The notes beneath the pieces are model-generated. The model was not told the DNA's origin. It did no database searches and worked only from the letters and a program-made list of their open reading frames with translations. The position numbers and the translations under genes are program-made. DNA of 64,000 nucleotides from Anaerotignum faecicola (GTDB lineage: Bacteria > Bacillota > Clostridia > Lachnospirales > Anaerotignaceae), in NCBI GenBank assembly GCA_024460105.1, contig JANFXS010000004.1:1-64000 (forward strand). The letters are read 5' to 3'. Positions 46,245 to 55,642 of the stretch are shown here, one piece after another (position 1 is the stretch's first letter; every line of letters starts with the position of its first letter).

Positions 46245-46862
46245 TTATTTTAAATCTATAACAACGTTCCTGTAAGGCTCTTCGCCTTCGGAATATGTAG
46301 TAACAAACCTGTCGTTTTGCAAAACGGAGTGTATTATACGCCTTTCATAAGGGTTCATAGGCTCTAGCACAACCTTCTGCTTGGACTGTTTAACCCTTTT
46401 TGCAAGATTAAAAGCCAAAGATTCCAAAGTTTCCTTGCGCCTTTGGCGGTAATTCTCCGTATCAACCATAACGCCGTAATACGGGGCGCTGCCCTTATTT
46501 ACGACAAGGTTTGTAAGGTACTGTATGGAATCGAGCGTCTGGCCGCGCTTTCCTATAAGCACTCCCATTTCGGGGCCGGAAAGGTTGATAAAAACCTGCC
46601 TGTCTTTCAAGCTTGTTTCGATATTAACTATTATTCCCATTGAAAGGAACATTTCGCGCAAAAAGTCCTTTGCGATTTTTTCCGGGTTGTATTTAACGCT
46701 GCCCTTTACAACGGCGTTTTTACTGCCAAATCCCAAAAATCCCTTAACAGGCTCCTCAACGACTACATAATCTATTTCGTCAAGCGAACTTACCTTCAGT
46801 TCGCTCATAAGTTCGTTCAGGGCAAGTTCGACGGTTTTTGCGGATTTTTGAATCTCATTCAT
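46245..46862 (-). CDS. jag: RNA-binding protein Jag/KhpB (Jag-N, KH and R3H domains)
   Basis: A 205-residue protein: Jag_N domain (about 1-50, 'VVVEEPVKGFLGFGSKNAVVKG'), KH-like domain (about 75-150, 'GVLIGKRGQTLDSIQYLTNLVVNKG') and R3H domain (about 150-205, 'EPMNPYERRIIHSVLQNDRFVTTYSEGEEPYRNVVI'). It binds RNA and in Gram-positives influences elongation and division. Its ATG overlaps the yidC stop as ATGA. Confidence 0.94.
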   Translation of the reverse strand: MNEIQKSAKTVELALNELMSELKVSSLDEIDYVVVEEPVKGFLGFGSKNAVVKGSVKYNPEKIAKDFLREMFLSMGIIVNIETSLKDRQVFINLSGPEMGVLIGKRGQTLDSIQYLTNLVVNKGSAPYYGVMVDTENYRQRRKETLESLAFNLAKRVKQSKQKVVLEPMNPYERRIIHSVLQNDRFVTTYSEGEEPYRNVVIDLK

Positions 46863-47878
46863 TGCTTAACGGCCTCCTTAGCGTCTTTCGATCTGAAGTA
46901 TTTATTTAAAAGCAACGTCTGGCATACTTGTATAAGGTTGCTTACAGTCCAGTAAATACCGATGCCGGCAGGAAGAGTTATACACATAACGCCCATCATA
47001 ATAGGCATCATTATATTCATCATTTTCATAGACTGCATCATAGGATCCTGCGCGCCGTTTTGCTGCGCGCCCGACTGTTTCGTAATTATTTTTGAAGAAA
47101 AATACGTCGTAGCCGCCGAAAGCAGAGGCACGAGTATTCCCGGGAACCCAAGGCCCGCATTGTGCACAAGGCTTATGCCGAAGAAAGTTTCCATCTGTGT
47201 TTTTTGCGCAAGAAGCGGAGTAAGCTGAGCGGCGTAATCTCCTATGGAAGCGGTAACGGCGTTCCAGTCCGCAATGGTCATATCGTTGACAAGCCTTATC
47301 ATGTCGGCGGAGCTTGCCACGTCTATATAAAGCTTATGTTCGTTTATGATATCCGTAAAAACGTCGAGCCTTAAATCCACGGGCATTGATAAAAGAAGAT
47401 CCGTAATAGCCTGATAGTTCATGCCCACAACGTCGATATATAAATACGCCTGCTGGAATATATAAAAAAGCGCGTAAAGTATCGGAAGCTGCACAAGAAG
47501 AGGAAGGCAGCCGCCAAACATGCTTATATTATTGTCTTTTTGAAGCTTCTGCATTTCAAGGGCCATTTTCTGCTGGCTTTCGGCGTCTTTTTTGCCGGAG
47601 TATTTCTCCTTGATTTTATTCATTTCCGGCTGAAGCTTCTGCATTGCGAAAGTAGATTTCTGCTGTTTGTAAGATAAAGGTATCAGCACCGTTTTTACAA
47701 GCAGTGTAAAAAGTATAATTGCAATTCCGAGTGAATTCGCCTGCACAAACCCGTATATAAAATTAAAAACGGCATTGTAAATAACGCCAAGAAAATTAGC
47801 CACGGGCCCTACGATTATGCCCGGCGTCCTCGTAGTTGAAGATAAAAGCGCAAGGCCGCTGATAAAAGGTTCCAACAT
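46859..47878 (-). CDS. yidC: Membrane protein insertase YidC (SpoIIIJ/OxaA)
   Basis: A 339-residue, five-helix insertase of the Gram-positive type, without the large periplasmic domain of Gram-negative homologues. Signature regions: 'LGIAIILFTLLVKTVLIPLSYKQQKSTFAMQKLQPEMNKIKEKY', 'MALEMQKLQKDNNISMFGGCLPLLVQLPILYALF' and the final 'PAGIGIYWTVSNLIQVCQTLLLNKYF'. It inserts proteins with or without SecYEG. The start follows GGAGGAAAT. No lipobox is evident at the N-terminus, unlike many Bacillus homologues. Confidence 0.95.
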   Translation of the reverse strand: MLEPFISGLALLSSTTRTPGIIVGPVANFLGVIYNAVFNFIYGFVQANSLGIAIILFTLLVKTVLIPLSYKQQKSTFAMQKLQPEMNKIKEKYSGKKDAESQQKMALEMQKLQKDNNISMFGGCLPLLVQLPILYALFYIFQQAYLYIDVVGMNYQAITDLLLSMPVDLRLDVFTDIINEHKLYIDVASSADMIRLVNDMTIADWNAVTASIGDYAAQLTPLLAQKTQMETFFGISLVHNAGLGFPGILVPLLSAATTYFSSKIITKQSGAQQNGAQDPMMQSMKMMNIMMPIMMGVMCITLPAGIGIYWTVSNLIQVCQTLLLNKYFRSKDAKEAVKQ

Positions 47879-47908
47879 ATTTCCTCCTCAAATAAATTAT
47901 TGTCCTTT

Positions 47909-48121
47909 TCATGGGACAGGGTCGTATCCGCCCTTATGGAAAGGGTGGCATTTAAGAAGCCTCCGAACGGCAAGGCAACCGCCTTTAACGGCGCCGTATT
48001 TCATAACCGCCTCGTAAGCGTACTGGGAACAGGTTGGTATAAACCTGCAGCACGGCGGTTTATAAGGCGAAATAGCCTGACGGTAAAAAGTTATAAGGAA
48101 AAGAAACAATTTTTTAGCCAT
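47909..48121 (-). CDS. yidD: Membrane protein insertion efficiency factor YidD
   Basis: A 70-residue protein with the diagnostic '[36 protein letters not shown]' cysteine pattern and '[19 protein letters not shown]' ending (split here as one continuous region of about residues 12-70). It assists YidC and sits in its conserved place between rnpA and yidC. Confidence 0.95.
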   Translation of the reverse strand: MAKKLFLFLITFYRQAISPYKPPCCRFIPTCSQYAYEAVMKYGAVKGGCLAVRRLLKCHPFHKGGYDPVP

Positions 48122-48136
48122 AACACCAATCCTTTA

Positions 48137-48526
48137 TTATTCCTTACACGAATCCGCGCCTTCCTTTAAAACCGCCGGTTTCGGCTGTTTTATAAGGTTC
48201 TGCCGTTTTAAAAGGTTCAAAAGGGATTTATTTATTTCGCCGTATGAAGCCGCGGAAGAACCGACGCGCGCCAAAACGACTATATCGAAACCTGTCGCAA
48301 CATAACGTTCGCTAAGCCTGTAACTTTCTTTTATAAGTCGTGTTACACGGCTTCTTACCACGCTTTTGCCGACTTTCTTGCTTACGGTTATGCCCAGACG
48401 GTTTATATCGGGGTTTCTTTTGTTCCTGACGGCATATAAGACAAGATATTTGTCGGCAACGGACTTGCCCTTATTATAAACAAAGCCGAACTGATAATTT
48501 TTTTTAAGCGACTGTGTAAAACGCAA
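48137..48526 (-). CDS. rnpA: Ribonuclease P protein component
   Basis: A 129-residue basic protein. The start is TTG (48524-48526) after GAGGG; no in-frame ATG precedes it. The RNR-type motif 'RLGITVSKKVGKSVVRSRVTRLIKESYRL' (about 47-76) binds the RNase P RNA. It matures tRNA 5' ends together with the RNA subunit encoded elsewhere. Located between rpmH and yidD as usual, with the C-terminal tail somewhat extended. Confidence 0.94.
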   Translation of the reverse strand: MRFTQSLKKNYQFGFVYNKGKSVADKYLVLYAVRNKRNPDINRLGITVSKKVGKSVVRSRVTRLIKESYRLSERYVATGFDIVVLARVGSSAASYGEINKSLLNLLKRQNLIKQPKPAVLKEGADSCKE

Positions 48527-48769
48527 GCATATCCCTCATTTATCCCTTTAAATTACAGGGTTAAAACCCTGAGAAAAATTATACCATATATCATATTCGG
48601 TTTACAAGTGTATACTGGTTTTGCGGCGTAATTTTTTCCTGATTTCCGGTATGCCGCTTTAAGGGCCGCCTTTAAAAACCAGTATTACGTAAGACGGGCG
48701 CATTTACGCCGCCGCCCCGCGGCCTCAAATCGTCCGCGTTTTCCATTAAAACCGGTTATTTTTAAAAAA

Positions 48770-48796
48770 GATAAAAAGGCCACTGTAAGCGGCCTT
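48770..48796 (-). terminator. Terminator hairpin directly after rpmH
   Basis: Minus strand: AAGGCCGCTTACAGTGGCCTT followed by TTTATCTTTTTT. It may separate the abundant rpmH message from rnpA-yidD-yidC-jag. Confidence 0.75.
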
Positions 48797-48801
48797 ATAA
48801 A

Positions 48802-48936
48802 TTATGCAGTCAATGATTTTCTACCTTTTCTTCTTCTTGCTGCCAAAACTTTTCTACCATTAGCTGTGGCCATTCTTTTCCTGAAGCCGTGAACTTTGCT
48901 CCTCTGCCTCTTTTTAGGCTGGAATGTCATTTTCAT
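48802..48936 (-). CDS. rpmH: 50S ribosomal protein L34
   Basis: A 44-residue protein, '[21 protein letters not shown]' onwards, ending '[12 protein letters not shown]': an L34 almost invariant in the family. The ATG at 48934-48936 follows AAGGAGGTGCGGTACTG; the longer open frame to 49026 includes the promoter. L34 is part of the large ribosomal subunit. Confidence 0.97.
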   Translation of the reverse strand: MKMTFQPKKRQRSKVHGFRKRMATANGRKVLAARRRKGRKSLTA

Positions 48937-48997
48937 CAGTACCGCACCTCCTTGAATATTCTTACATCTGCATATCCTGCAATTTTGCGCTTTTCTC

Positions 48998-49026
48998 ATT
49001 ATATTAGAAAACGTCTGCCCAGTCAA
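48998..49026 (-). promoter_or_regulatory. Promoter of rpmH
   Basis: Minus strand: TTGACT (49021-49026), 17-bp spacer, TATAAT (48998-49003), about 60 bp upstream of the rpmH ATG. Confidence 0.88.
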
Positions 49027-49138
49027 GGAGATTTATTTAAAAAAAGCATAGCATAATTATTATACGGCTTTATATATTACAGATTTTTATATGAGGCGGA
49101 GCCATACGGACATTTGCCGTTAAAAATCCCCCTGCAAT

Positions 49139-50101
49139 CTATTGCCGGACCGGCTCCCGATTTTTTGAAAATTCCGTATAAAATGCGCTGCCCAACACCA
49201 AAACGGCTCCCAAAAACTGAAAATGCGAAATACTTTCGCCAAGCAGCAAAACGGAAAACAGAAGCGCCGACAAAGGCTCTAAATATCCGCATATGGCCAC
49301 AGTCTGCACAGGTAGGCGGCTTATGGAGGAAAAATACAGCAGGCATCCTATTCCGGTGTTAAAAATACCGAGTATGGCAAGAGGAATAAAACTGCCTTTT
49401 GGTATTTCAAATATAAGCCCGCCTTTTATTGCCAAAAATATAAAAACGGTTAAAAATGCGGAAAAAAGCTGAATTACCTGTCCCGCCATGCCAAGATCGC
49501 TTCCGGCTTTCTTATTAAATATCACCATTACGGCATACATAAGAGCCGACGCCAGACCACAGAAAACAGCCCATGCGCCAAGCGTTTCCCCCAAACCGAA
49601 ATTTACTGAAAACGCACCCGCTATAACGGCGGCAAAACCGAATACCTTTTTCAAAAAAAGCCTTTCGCCGAAAATCAAAGGCGAAAGGGCCATAACTATA
49701 ACGGGCCCGCAGTAATATAAAACAGAAGAAACGCCGACACCTATTATATCATACGCTTCAAAAAGCAAAATCCAGCTCATTCCCATAGCGGCCCCCGAAA
49801 GAGATGTGTATAAAACAGCTTTTTGTTCCTTCCTCAACGCGGCATGTATTTTTAAAACAAAAAAACGCAGTTTACCGCATGGGAGCATATTTTTATTGTT
49901 TCCGTTTCCCATATCTGTTTCCGAATATTTCAATGATTTACTTAATGAAGAAATAAACAATACGGCGGCCAAAAACAAACTCCCTATAAGAGTCCTTATA
50001 AATACCGTTTCATAACTTTCAGTATCGGCCATGCTTGCAACAGCGCCGTTTGAGCCGAATATAATAAGCGCCGCTATATATTTAATATACGTTTTTTTCA
50101 T
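49139..50101 (-). CDS. EamA/DMT-superfamily transporter
   Basis: A 320-residue membrane protein of about ten helices made of two EamA repeats, starting after GGGAGGG. 'IIFGSNGAVASMADTESYETVFIRTLIGSLFLAAVLF' and 'GVGVSSVLYYCGPVIVMALSPLIFGERL' are typical of the drug/metabolite transporter family, and the second repeat ends 'VAICGYLEPLSALLFSVLLLGESIS'. Helix 2 is followed by an unusually long polar loop of about 45 residues. The substrate is unknown. Its place between rpmH and the origin is not the common arrangement. Confidence 0.88.
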   Translation of the reverse strand: MKKTYIKYIAALIIFGSNGAVASMADTESYETVFIRTLIGSLFLAAVLFISSLSKSLKYSETDMGNGNNKNMLPCGKLRFFVLKIHAALRKEQKAVLYTSLSGAAMGMSWILLFEAYDIIGVGVSSVLYYCGPVIVMALSPLIFGERLFLKKVFGFAAVIAGAFSVNFGLGETLGAWAVFCGLASALMYAVMVIFNKKAGSDLGMAGQVIQLFSAFLTVFIFLAIKGGLIFEIPKGSFIPLAILGIFNTGIGCLLYFSSISRLPVQTVAICGYLEPLSALLFSVLLLGESISHFQFLGAVLVLGSAFYTEFSKNREPVRQ

Positions 50102-50162
50102 GTGTACCCTCCCCTATTGCCAAGGCAATTTTACCACAGACGAAATTTTTATTAAAGTATAG

Positions 50163-50450
50163 ATTCAGTTTACAAGGGCACACACGCCCCGCAAGGAAAA
50201 ATTTCCCGCATTTCTGTGTTGCATATGCTTGCCATAGGAACCTCTATGTCGGCGCATATGCGCCTTGAACTGCAAAAAAATTTTTTCCTTGTGAGGTCGG
50301 AGAGTTTTAACGGATGTCAGCGGCGTAAGAGCAAGGCAAAGACGGGCAGGCGCAGCGGTTACTACGGCAAGCGGATTTAACACAGTTATTGCGCCGCTAA
50401 CGTCCGTTAAAACCGTGTGTGCCCTTATAACCTTATAAACTGAAGCTAAC
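50163..50450 (+). repeat. TIR-bounded intergenic element, copy 4 (next to oriC)
   Basis: A 288-bp copy. Left end TTCAGTTTACAAGGGCACAC; right end GTGTGTGCCCTTATAA then AAACTGAAGCTAA, with an 8-bp CCTTATAA duplication inside the right end. Internal pairs: CAAGGAAAAATTT (about 50193) with AAATTTTTTCCTTG (about 50278), and GAGTTTTAACGGATGTCAGCGGCG (about 50301) with CGCCGCTAACGTCCGTTAAAACC (about 50392). CTTGCCATAG and CTACGGCAAG can also pair. Confidence 0.88.
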
Positions 50451-50628
50451 CTCAAATAATATCAAAAAACTTTTCGTATCCGTTTTTCACATGAGGAAAG
50501 TAAATAATACCAAAAACAGTATTGCGGCAACATTGAAAACGCCGAAAAATTACGGCCTTTAAATTTAATATGTACAAATTTAATTATATTGTACGTCGGC
50601 GCAATAATAATTACCGTGTTTTAGCTTA

Positions 50629-50657
50629 TTGAAAAACGGCGTTTTTTTTGGTATATT
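50629..50657 (+). promoter_or_regulatory. Candidate dnaA promoter
   Basis: TTGAAA (50629-50634), 17-bp spacer, TATATT (50652-50657). It points at dnaA, 500 bp downstream, and sits just before the first DnaA box, which would allow autorepression. Confidence 0.55.
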
Positions 50658-50675
50658 ATATTGCATAAAAAGGGC

Positions 50676-51039
50676 TTATCCACACAACTTAACAATAAAA
50701 TCCACAAAAAACGGTTTTAAGATTAACATTATAAAATGCTTAAACGCTGGATTTAAGCGCCGTATTATTAGAATTATCCACATGCTATTAACAAAATGTT
50801 GATAACTTAAAATATTTATTAACCGTTTTTTTGCAGTACCGGCCGTTTTTTACGTCAAAATACGGCCTTAAAGCAATTTAAAATGCGGATAAACAAAAAT
50901 ATCCACATTATTCCACAAAAGAAATCCACATTTTTGACGTTTGACGTATACATAAAAATAAGTTATAACCTGTGTAATTTCTGGATTTTAAAAATTTACC
51001 AAATAAGTTATCCACACATTGTTAACAATTTGTGGATAA
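50676..51039. other. oriC: Chromosomal replication origin (oriC), DnaA-box cluster
   Basis: Perfect DnaA boxes (TTATCCACA) occur at 50676-50684, 50774-50782 and 51008-51016 on the plus strand and at 51031-51039 on the minus strand; the last two form an inverted pair around TTGTTAACAA. Near-matches include TGTTGATAA (50797-50805) and TGCGGATAA (50884-50892), and several TCCACA fragments. The surroundings are very AT-rich (candidate unwinding element). The position just upstream of dnaA is classical. Confidence 0.9.
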
Positions 51040-51156
51040 CTTATAATATTTATTAACCATTATATTCGTCATGTTAACAATGCAGATTTCAGGCGCTGAA
51101 AAAATCGGTATTATGGATTCTGGATTTAAACACTTTATTACATTTGGGAGGAAGAA

Positions 51157-52485
51157 ATGGAAGATTTAACAAGTTTATGGGCAAAAACCCTTGAAATACT
51201 TGAGGGCGCCTTGGATACGCTGAGCATGAATACATGGATAAACCCGCTTGTGCCTGTGCGCGTCGACGGGCAGGACGTATACCTGAAAGCGGAAAACGAT
51301 TTTATGAAAGGCCTTGTGGAAAGCAGATACCTGACGCTTATAAAAAACGCCGTTAAACAGGTTTCAAACACAAACTGCAACATAATAATACTTTCGGCTG
51401 AAAGCCCGCAGCCCGAGCCGGCCGTTAAGGAAAGAAACCCCCTTGCGGTGGACGCCGGGCTTGCGGCAAACCTTAACCCGCGGTACGTTTTTGAAAGTTT
51501 CGTCGTAGGAAACAGCAACCGCATGGCCCACGCCGCAAGCCTCGCCGTTGCGGAAGCCCCGGCAAAAGCGTACAACCCTCTTTTCCTGTACGGCAACGTA
51601 GGCCTTGGAAAAACCCACCTTATGCATTCAATCGCGCACTATATACTGGACAAGGATCCGTCTACAAAAGTGCTTTACGTTACAAGCGAAACTTTTACAA
51701 ACGAACTAATCAACGCCATCAGGAACAACAAAAATGAGGAATTCCGCAATAAATACAGGAATATAGACGTCCTTCTTATAGACGATATACAGTTCATTGC
51801 GGAAAAAGTAAGCACTCAGGAAGAATTTTTCCACACTTTCAACGCGCTTCACAGCGCAAACAAACAGATAATATTATCATCCGACCGCTCCCCAAAGGAC
51901 ATAAATCCCCTTGAAGAAAGGCTCCGCAGCCGTTTTGCCGGAGGGCTTATAGCCGATATACAAACGCCCGACATTGAAACCCGCATAGCCATATTGCGCA
52001 ACAAAGCCAACCACGAAGGGTATGTTGTAAGCGACAACGTGCTTGCGTTTATCGCAAAATATATCGAAAGCAACATCAGGGAACTCGAAGGCGCGCTTAC
52101 AAGGATAATGATGTACGCCTCCCTGACAAACAGCGACGTAACCATTGAACTTGCCGAAAAAAGCCTTGAAGTATACGGCGATAAGAAACAAAAACAGATA
52201 ACGCCGGATTTCATAATAGATATAATAAGCGCTTACTATAACATATCGGCCGCAGACGTGCGCGGGAGCAAAAAGCCGAAAACAATAGCTTACCCGCGCC
52301 AGATAGCCATGTACCTCTGCCGCCGGCTTTTAGACATATCGCTTAAAGAAATAGGCGACGAATTCGGCGGGCGCGACCACACCACCGTACTCCACGCCGA
52401 AAAGAAAATCGAAGCCGATCTCGAAAAGGACAAAGAACTCAGAAAAGATATCGAAGAACTTAAAAAGCGCATACAGGGGAATTAA
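51157..52485 (+). CDS. dnaA: Chromosomal replication initiator DnaA
   Basis: A 442-residue protein starting after GGGAGG. Domain I (about 1-80), a short linker, AAA+ domain III with Walker A 'LYGNVGLGKTHLMHS' and Walker B 'VLLIDDIQFIAEK', and DNA-binding domain IV with 'ISLKEIGDEFGGRDHTTVLHAEKKI'. It binds the DnaA boxes in the upstream spacer, unwinds the origin and loads helicase. The length is typical for Clostridia. Confidence 0.98.
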   Translation: MEDLTSLWAKTLEILEGALDTLSMNTWINPLVPVRVDGQDVYLKAENDFMKGLVESRYLTLIKNAVKQVSNTNCNIIILSAESPQPEPAVKERNPLAVDAGLAANLNPRYVFESFVVGNSNRMAHAASLAVAEAPAKAYNPLFLYGNVGLGKTHLMHSIAHYILDKDPSTKVLYVTSETFTNELINAIRNNKNEEFRNKYRNIDVLLIDDIQFIAEKVSTQEEFFHTFNALHSANKQIILSSDRSPKDINPLEERLRSRFAGGLIADIQTPDIETRIAILRNKANHEGYVVSDNVLAFIAKYIESNIRELEGALTRIMMYASLTNSDVTIELAEKSLEVYGDKKQKQITPDFIIDIISAYYNISAADVRGSKKPKTIAYPRQIAMYLCRRLLDISLKEIGDEFGGRDHTTVLHAEKKIEADLEKDKELRKDIEELKKRIQGN

Positions 52486-53016
52486 AAAGCAGTTAAAACC
52501 TCAAAATCCCATAGGGCGCATGCAGACGTTTATGTATTGGATATAAGTACGGCCGTTATTTTTAAATCGTTAATGACAAAAACAAAACGAGCCGGAGCCG
52601 TTTCGGCTTAACGCCGGCCCCACAGGCAAAATATTCTTTTAAACCGAAAAACGCCGGAAGCATAACATTTTTTATGTTTCCGATTGCCGCCGTAAATCAA
52701 AACGGCAAAAAAGCGGCAGCCGCAAAATTACGGCAGCGCTTTTTAATTTAACTTAAAAAGATGAAAATATTGTCCACATCAACATGTTAATTCAGTGTAG
52801 ATTATATGTGGAAAAACTTTTAATACTTCCCCAAAAGTTAACAATGTGGACAACCTATCAAAACAATGAAGAAATATGTACATACTTATCCAACTGAAAA
52901 ATCCCGTATCCTATGGGATGTGGATACTTTTCCACAATTTCACATGTTCTACTACTATGACTACTAAAAAAAACTAATATAAAACACAACTTATCCCGAA
53001 AGGAGTTACTCACAAT
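52486..53016. other. dnaA-dnaN spacer with weaker DnaA-like boxes
   Basis: About 530 bp without a gene. It contains one-mismatch DnaA-like boxes TGTGGACAA (52845-52853) and TGTGGATAC (52919-52927), several TCCACA fragments, and an inverted repeat CGGAAGCATAA/TTATGTTTCCG (about 52648-52680). This could be a second origin lobe or a dnaN regulatory region. Confidence 0.6.
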
Positions 53017-54117
53017 ATGAAATTCACATGCCAAAAGGACGCCCTGCAAAATGCAATCAATATAGTTTCGAAAGCCGTAAGCTCCAAAACGTCAATGCCT
53101 ATACTTGAATGTATACTTGTCAAAGCGGAGGACGGAGGCGTCAAATTAACAGCAAACGATATGGAAATGGCAATAGAAACAGCCAAAATAGAAGCCGAAG
53201 TAAAAGAAGAAGGGACGATTGCCCTTGAAGCCCGTATGTTCAGCGAAATTATAAGGCGCGTAAACGGAGAAAAGGTATCCGTAAGCACGGGAGAAAACAA
53301 CAGCGCCGTTATTAACTGCGGCTTTTCCGAATATAAAATAATGGGACAGCCCGGAGACGATTTCCCGGAAATACCGTCCATAACTAAACAGGAACCTTAT
53401 AAAATCAAACAAAAAGATCTCAAAAATTTAATTATAAGCACTATTTTTTCCGTCGCTTCCGACGAATCAAAACCTACCCTTACGGGAGAACTCATAGAAA
53501 TATCGGAAGAATATGTTAATATCGTAGCGGTTGACGGGTACAGGATTTCCTACAAAAAAGCGGCGGCAGTAAGCTCTCCCGAACCGGCAAAGGTGATAGT
53601 TCCGGCAAAAACGCTGAAAGAAATAAGCAGGATACTCCTTGACGGGGAAGAGGACGTTGAAATATACATAACCGAAAACCATATACTTTTCGACATGGAA
53701 GGCAATATACTTGTCAGCCGCGTTATCAACGGTGAATTTATAAAATACGACCAGGCGTTCACAAACGAATACAAAACAAGGGCAGTAATTAACAGGAGCG
53801 AACTTATATCGGCTCTTGAACGCGCATCCCTCGTAAGCCGCGACGCAAGGAAAGTGCCGGTGAAACTTGATATACATCCGGATAATATTATAATTACTTC
53901 GCAAACGGAAATGGGTTCCGCATATGAGGAGCTTAATACTCAAACCGAAGGCGACGAACTTAAAATAGCTTTTAACCCGCGCTACCTTATCGACGCGCTG
54001 AGGGCTATTGAAGACGAGAAAGTTGCGGTACAGTTCAATTCGCCTTTAAGCCCATGCATAATCAAGCAGGAGGAAGGGGAAGAATATAAATACCTTGTCC
54101 TTCCGTTAAGGATGTAA
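53017..54117 (+). CDS. dnaN: DNA polymerase III beta subunit (sliding clamp)
   Basis: A 366-residue protein starting after AAAGGAG. Three clamp domains: 'MKFTCQKDALQNAINIVSKAVSSKTSMPILECILVKA' at the N-terminus, 'ISTIFSVASDESKPTLTGELIE' in domain 2 and the terminal 'YKYLVLPLRM'. It forms the dimeric ring that tethers polymerase III to DNA. Directly followed (10 bp) by yaaA. Confidence 0.98.
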   Translation: MKFTCQKDALQNAINIVSKAVSSKTSMPILECILVKAEDGGVKLTANDMEMAIETAKIEAEVKEEGTIALEARMFSEIIRRVNGEKVSVSTGENNSAVINCGFSEYKIMGQPGDDFPEIPSITKQEPYKIKQKDLKNLIISTIFSVASDESKPTLTGELIEISEEYVNIVAVDGYRISYKKAAAVSSPEPAKVIVPAKTLKEISRILLDGEEDVEIYITENHILFDMEGNILVSRVINGEFIKYDQAFTNEYKTRAVINRSELISALERASLVSRDARKVPVKLDIHPDNIIITSQTEMGSAYEELNTQTEGDELKIAFNPRYLIDALRAIEDEKVAVQFNSPLSPCIIKQEEGEEYKYLVLPLRM

Positions 54118-54127
54118 GGGGGATAAT

Positions 54128-54349
54128 ATGGAAACTGTTTCAATTAACACTGAATTTATAAAATTGGGCCAGCTTTTGAAGCTGGCGGACATGGCAGAGC
54201 AGGGTTCGGAGGCTAAAACGCTCATTTCAGAGGGGCGCGTGCTTTTAAACGGGCAAACCGAAGTACAAAGGGGAAAGAAAGTCCGCCCGGGCGACGTTGT
54301 TGAAGTTATAGGCGTTGGTTCTGTTAAAGTGTTGTTTGAGGAGCGTTAA
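54128..54349 (+). CDS. yaaA: S4-domain RNA-binding protein YaaA (RlbA)
   Basis: A 73-residue S4-like RNA-binding protein, 'TEFIKLGQLLKLADMAEQGSEAKTLISEGRVLLNGQTEVQRGKKVRPGDVVE', located between dnaN and recF as in most Bacillota. Probably acts in ribosome or RNA metabolism; the precise role is unknown. It starts after AAGGGGGATAAT. Confidence 0.93.
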   Translation: METVSINTEFIKLGQLLKLADMAEQGSEAKTLISEGRVLLNGQTEVQRGKKVRPGDVVEVIGVGSVKVLFEER

Positions 54350-54351
54350 AA

Positions 54352-55458
54352 ATGATAGTAAAAAAGCTGTCTTTAGCTGGGTTCAGGAACATAAAAAATG
54401 CAAGTCTCGGCTTTAGCGGCGGTATTAACATACTTTACGGCAAAAATGCCCAGGGAAAAACAAATATACTTGAAAGCATTTACATATGCGCCACAGGACG
54501 CAGCCACAGGACCCGCTTTGACAGCCGCCTTATAGATTTCAACGGCCATGAAGCGCATATTAAAGTTGAAATTGAAAATATGGGACGGCAGAACAGGATT
54601 GACGTCCATTTGAAAAAAGACGAAAAAAACGGCGTCAAAGGCATAGCCGTAAACGGTATTCCGATTAAAAAAAGCGGCGACCTTTTCGGCACGCTTTACT
54701 GCGTCATATTTTCTCCGGAGGATCTTCAGCTTATTAAAAATTCTCCCGGGGAAAGAAGGCGCTTTATAGATATGGAGCTTTGCCAGCTTAAAAATGTTTA
54801 TTATTATGATTTGGGCCAGTATTATAAAGTGCTCAAGCAAAGAAATAGTTTGTTAAAAAAAATACAAAAAAACTATTCTTTTCGTGATACTGTGTCCGTG
54901 TGGGATGAACAACTTGCGGCGTACGGTATGAGGGTCATAGAAAACAGGGAAAAATTTATAAAAAAAATAAGCCGTATCGCCGGGGAAAAACACAGCAAGA
55001 TAACCGGCGGGGCTGAGAAGCTTGAAATATGTTACAGGCCGAACTGCCATGCCGAAGAGCTATTAACGAAAACAGCGCAGAATTTAGAGCGCGATATAAT
55101 TTTCGGGAGCACTTCGGCGGGACCGCATAAAGACGATATAATTTTTACGGTTAACGGCAGCGATGTGAAAGTATACGGTTCGCAGGGGCAGCAGAGGACG
55201 GCGGCGCTTTCGGCCAAGCTTGCCGAAATAGATATAATAAAAGAAGAAACCGGGACAAGCCCCGTGCTTTTGCTTGACGACGTTTTAAGCGAGCTTGATT
55301 CGGCGCGCCAAAGGTTTTTGTTTGAAAGTATTAACGGGGTACAGTCTGTTGTGACATGCACCGGAATTGAGGACATAGCAAAAAATTATTCGGGCAAGGG
55401 CGGAGTTTTCTTTGTTGAAAATGGAAATGTAACGCCTGCTATAAAAAATAAGGCGTGA
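54352..55458 (+). CDS. recF: DNA replication and repair protein RecF
   Basis: A 368-residue SMC-like ATPase. Walker A 'LYGKNAQGKTNILESIYICATGRSHRT', signature 'YGSQGQQRTAALSAKLAEIDI' and Walker B 'PVLLLDDVLSELDSARQRFLFE'. It helps load RecA at gaps. It starts 2 bp after the yaaA stop, so translation is coupled. In many relatives gyrB follows; here a terminator and a gene desert follow. Confidence 0.97.
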   Translation: MIVKKLSLAGFRNIKNASLGFSGGINILYGKNAQGKTNILESIYICATGRSHRTRFDSRLIDFNGHEAHIKVEIENMGRQNRIDVHLKKDEKNGVKGIAVNGIPIKKSGDLFGTLYCVIFSPEDLQLIKNSPGERRRFIDMELCQLKNVYYYDLGQYYKVLKQRNSLLKKIQKNYSFRDTVSVWDEQLAAYGMRVIENREKFIKKISRIAGEKHSKITGGAEKLEICYRPNCHAEELLTKTAQNLERDIIFGSTSAGPHKDDIIFTVNGSDVKVYGSQGQQRTAALSAKLAEIDIIKEETGTSPVLLLDDVLSELDSARQRFLFESINGVQSVVTCTGIEDIAKNYSGKGGVFFVENGNVTPAIKNKA

Positions 55459-55572
55459 CTGAACTTTAAAATTTTGTTTCCGGTATCCGGACTTATACGG
55501 TTTAAAATAAAGTATGAGTCGGGTGCGGAAATGTGTTCGGTTACAAGCGGCGGTAACGGTTGACAATGTTTT

Positions 55573-55642
55573 TACGCTGCGAGCCGCATGCCTTTATCGG
55601 CGGATTTTTTAAAATCTCCCGTTTAAGGCATGCGCTTTTTTA
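55573..55642 (+). terminator. Intrinsic terminator of the dnaN-yaaA-recF unit
   Basis: GCATGCCT / AGGCATGCGC outer stem around an inner G/C-A/T hairpin, followed by TTTTTTATT. Confidence 0.78.

Larger units (their letters stand above)
50102..51156. other. Origin region between the EamA gene and dnaA
   Basis: About 1 kb with no protein gene. It holds the TIR element copy 4 (50163-50450), an AT-rich zone, a promoter at 50629-50657 and clustered DnaA boxes (50676-51039). Confidence 0.85.
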
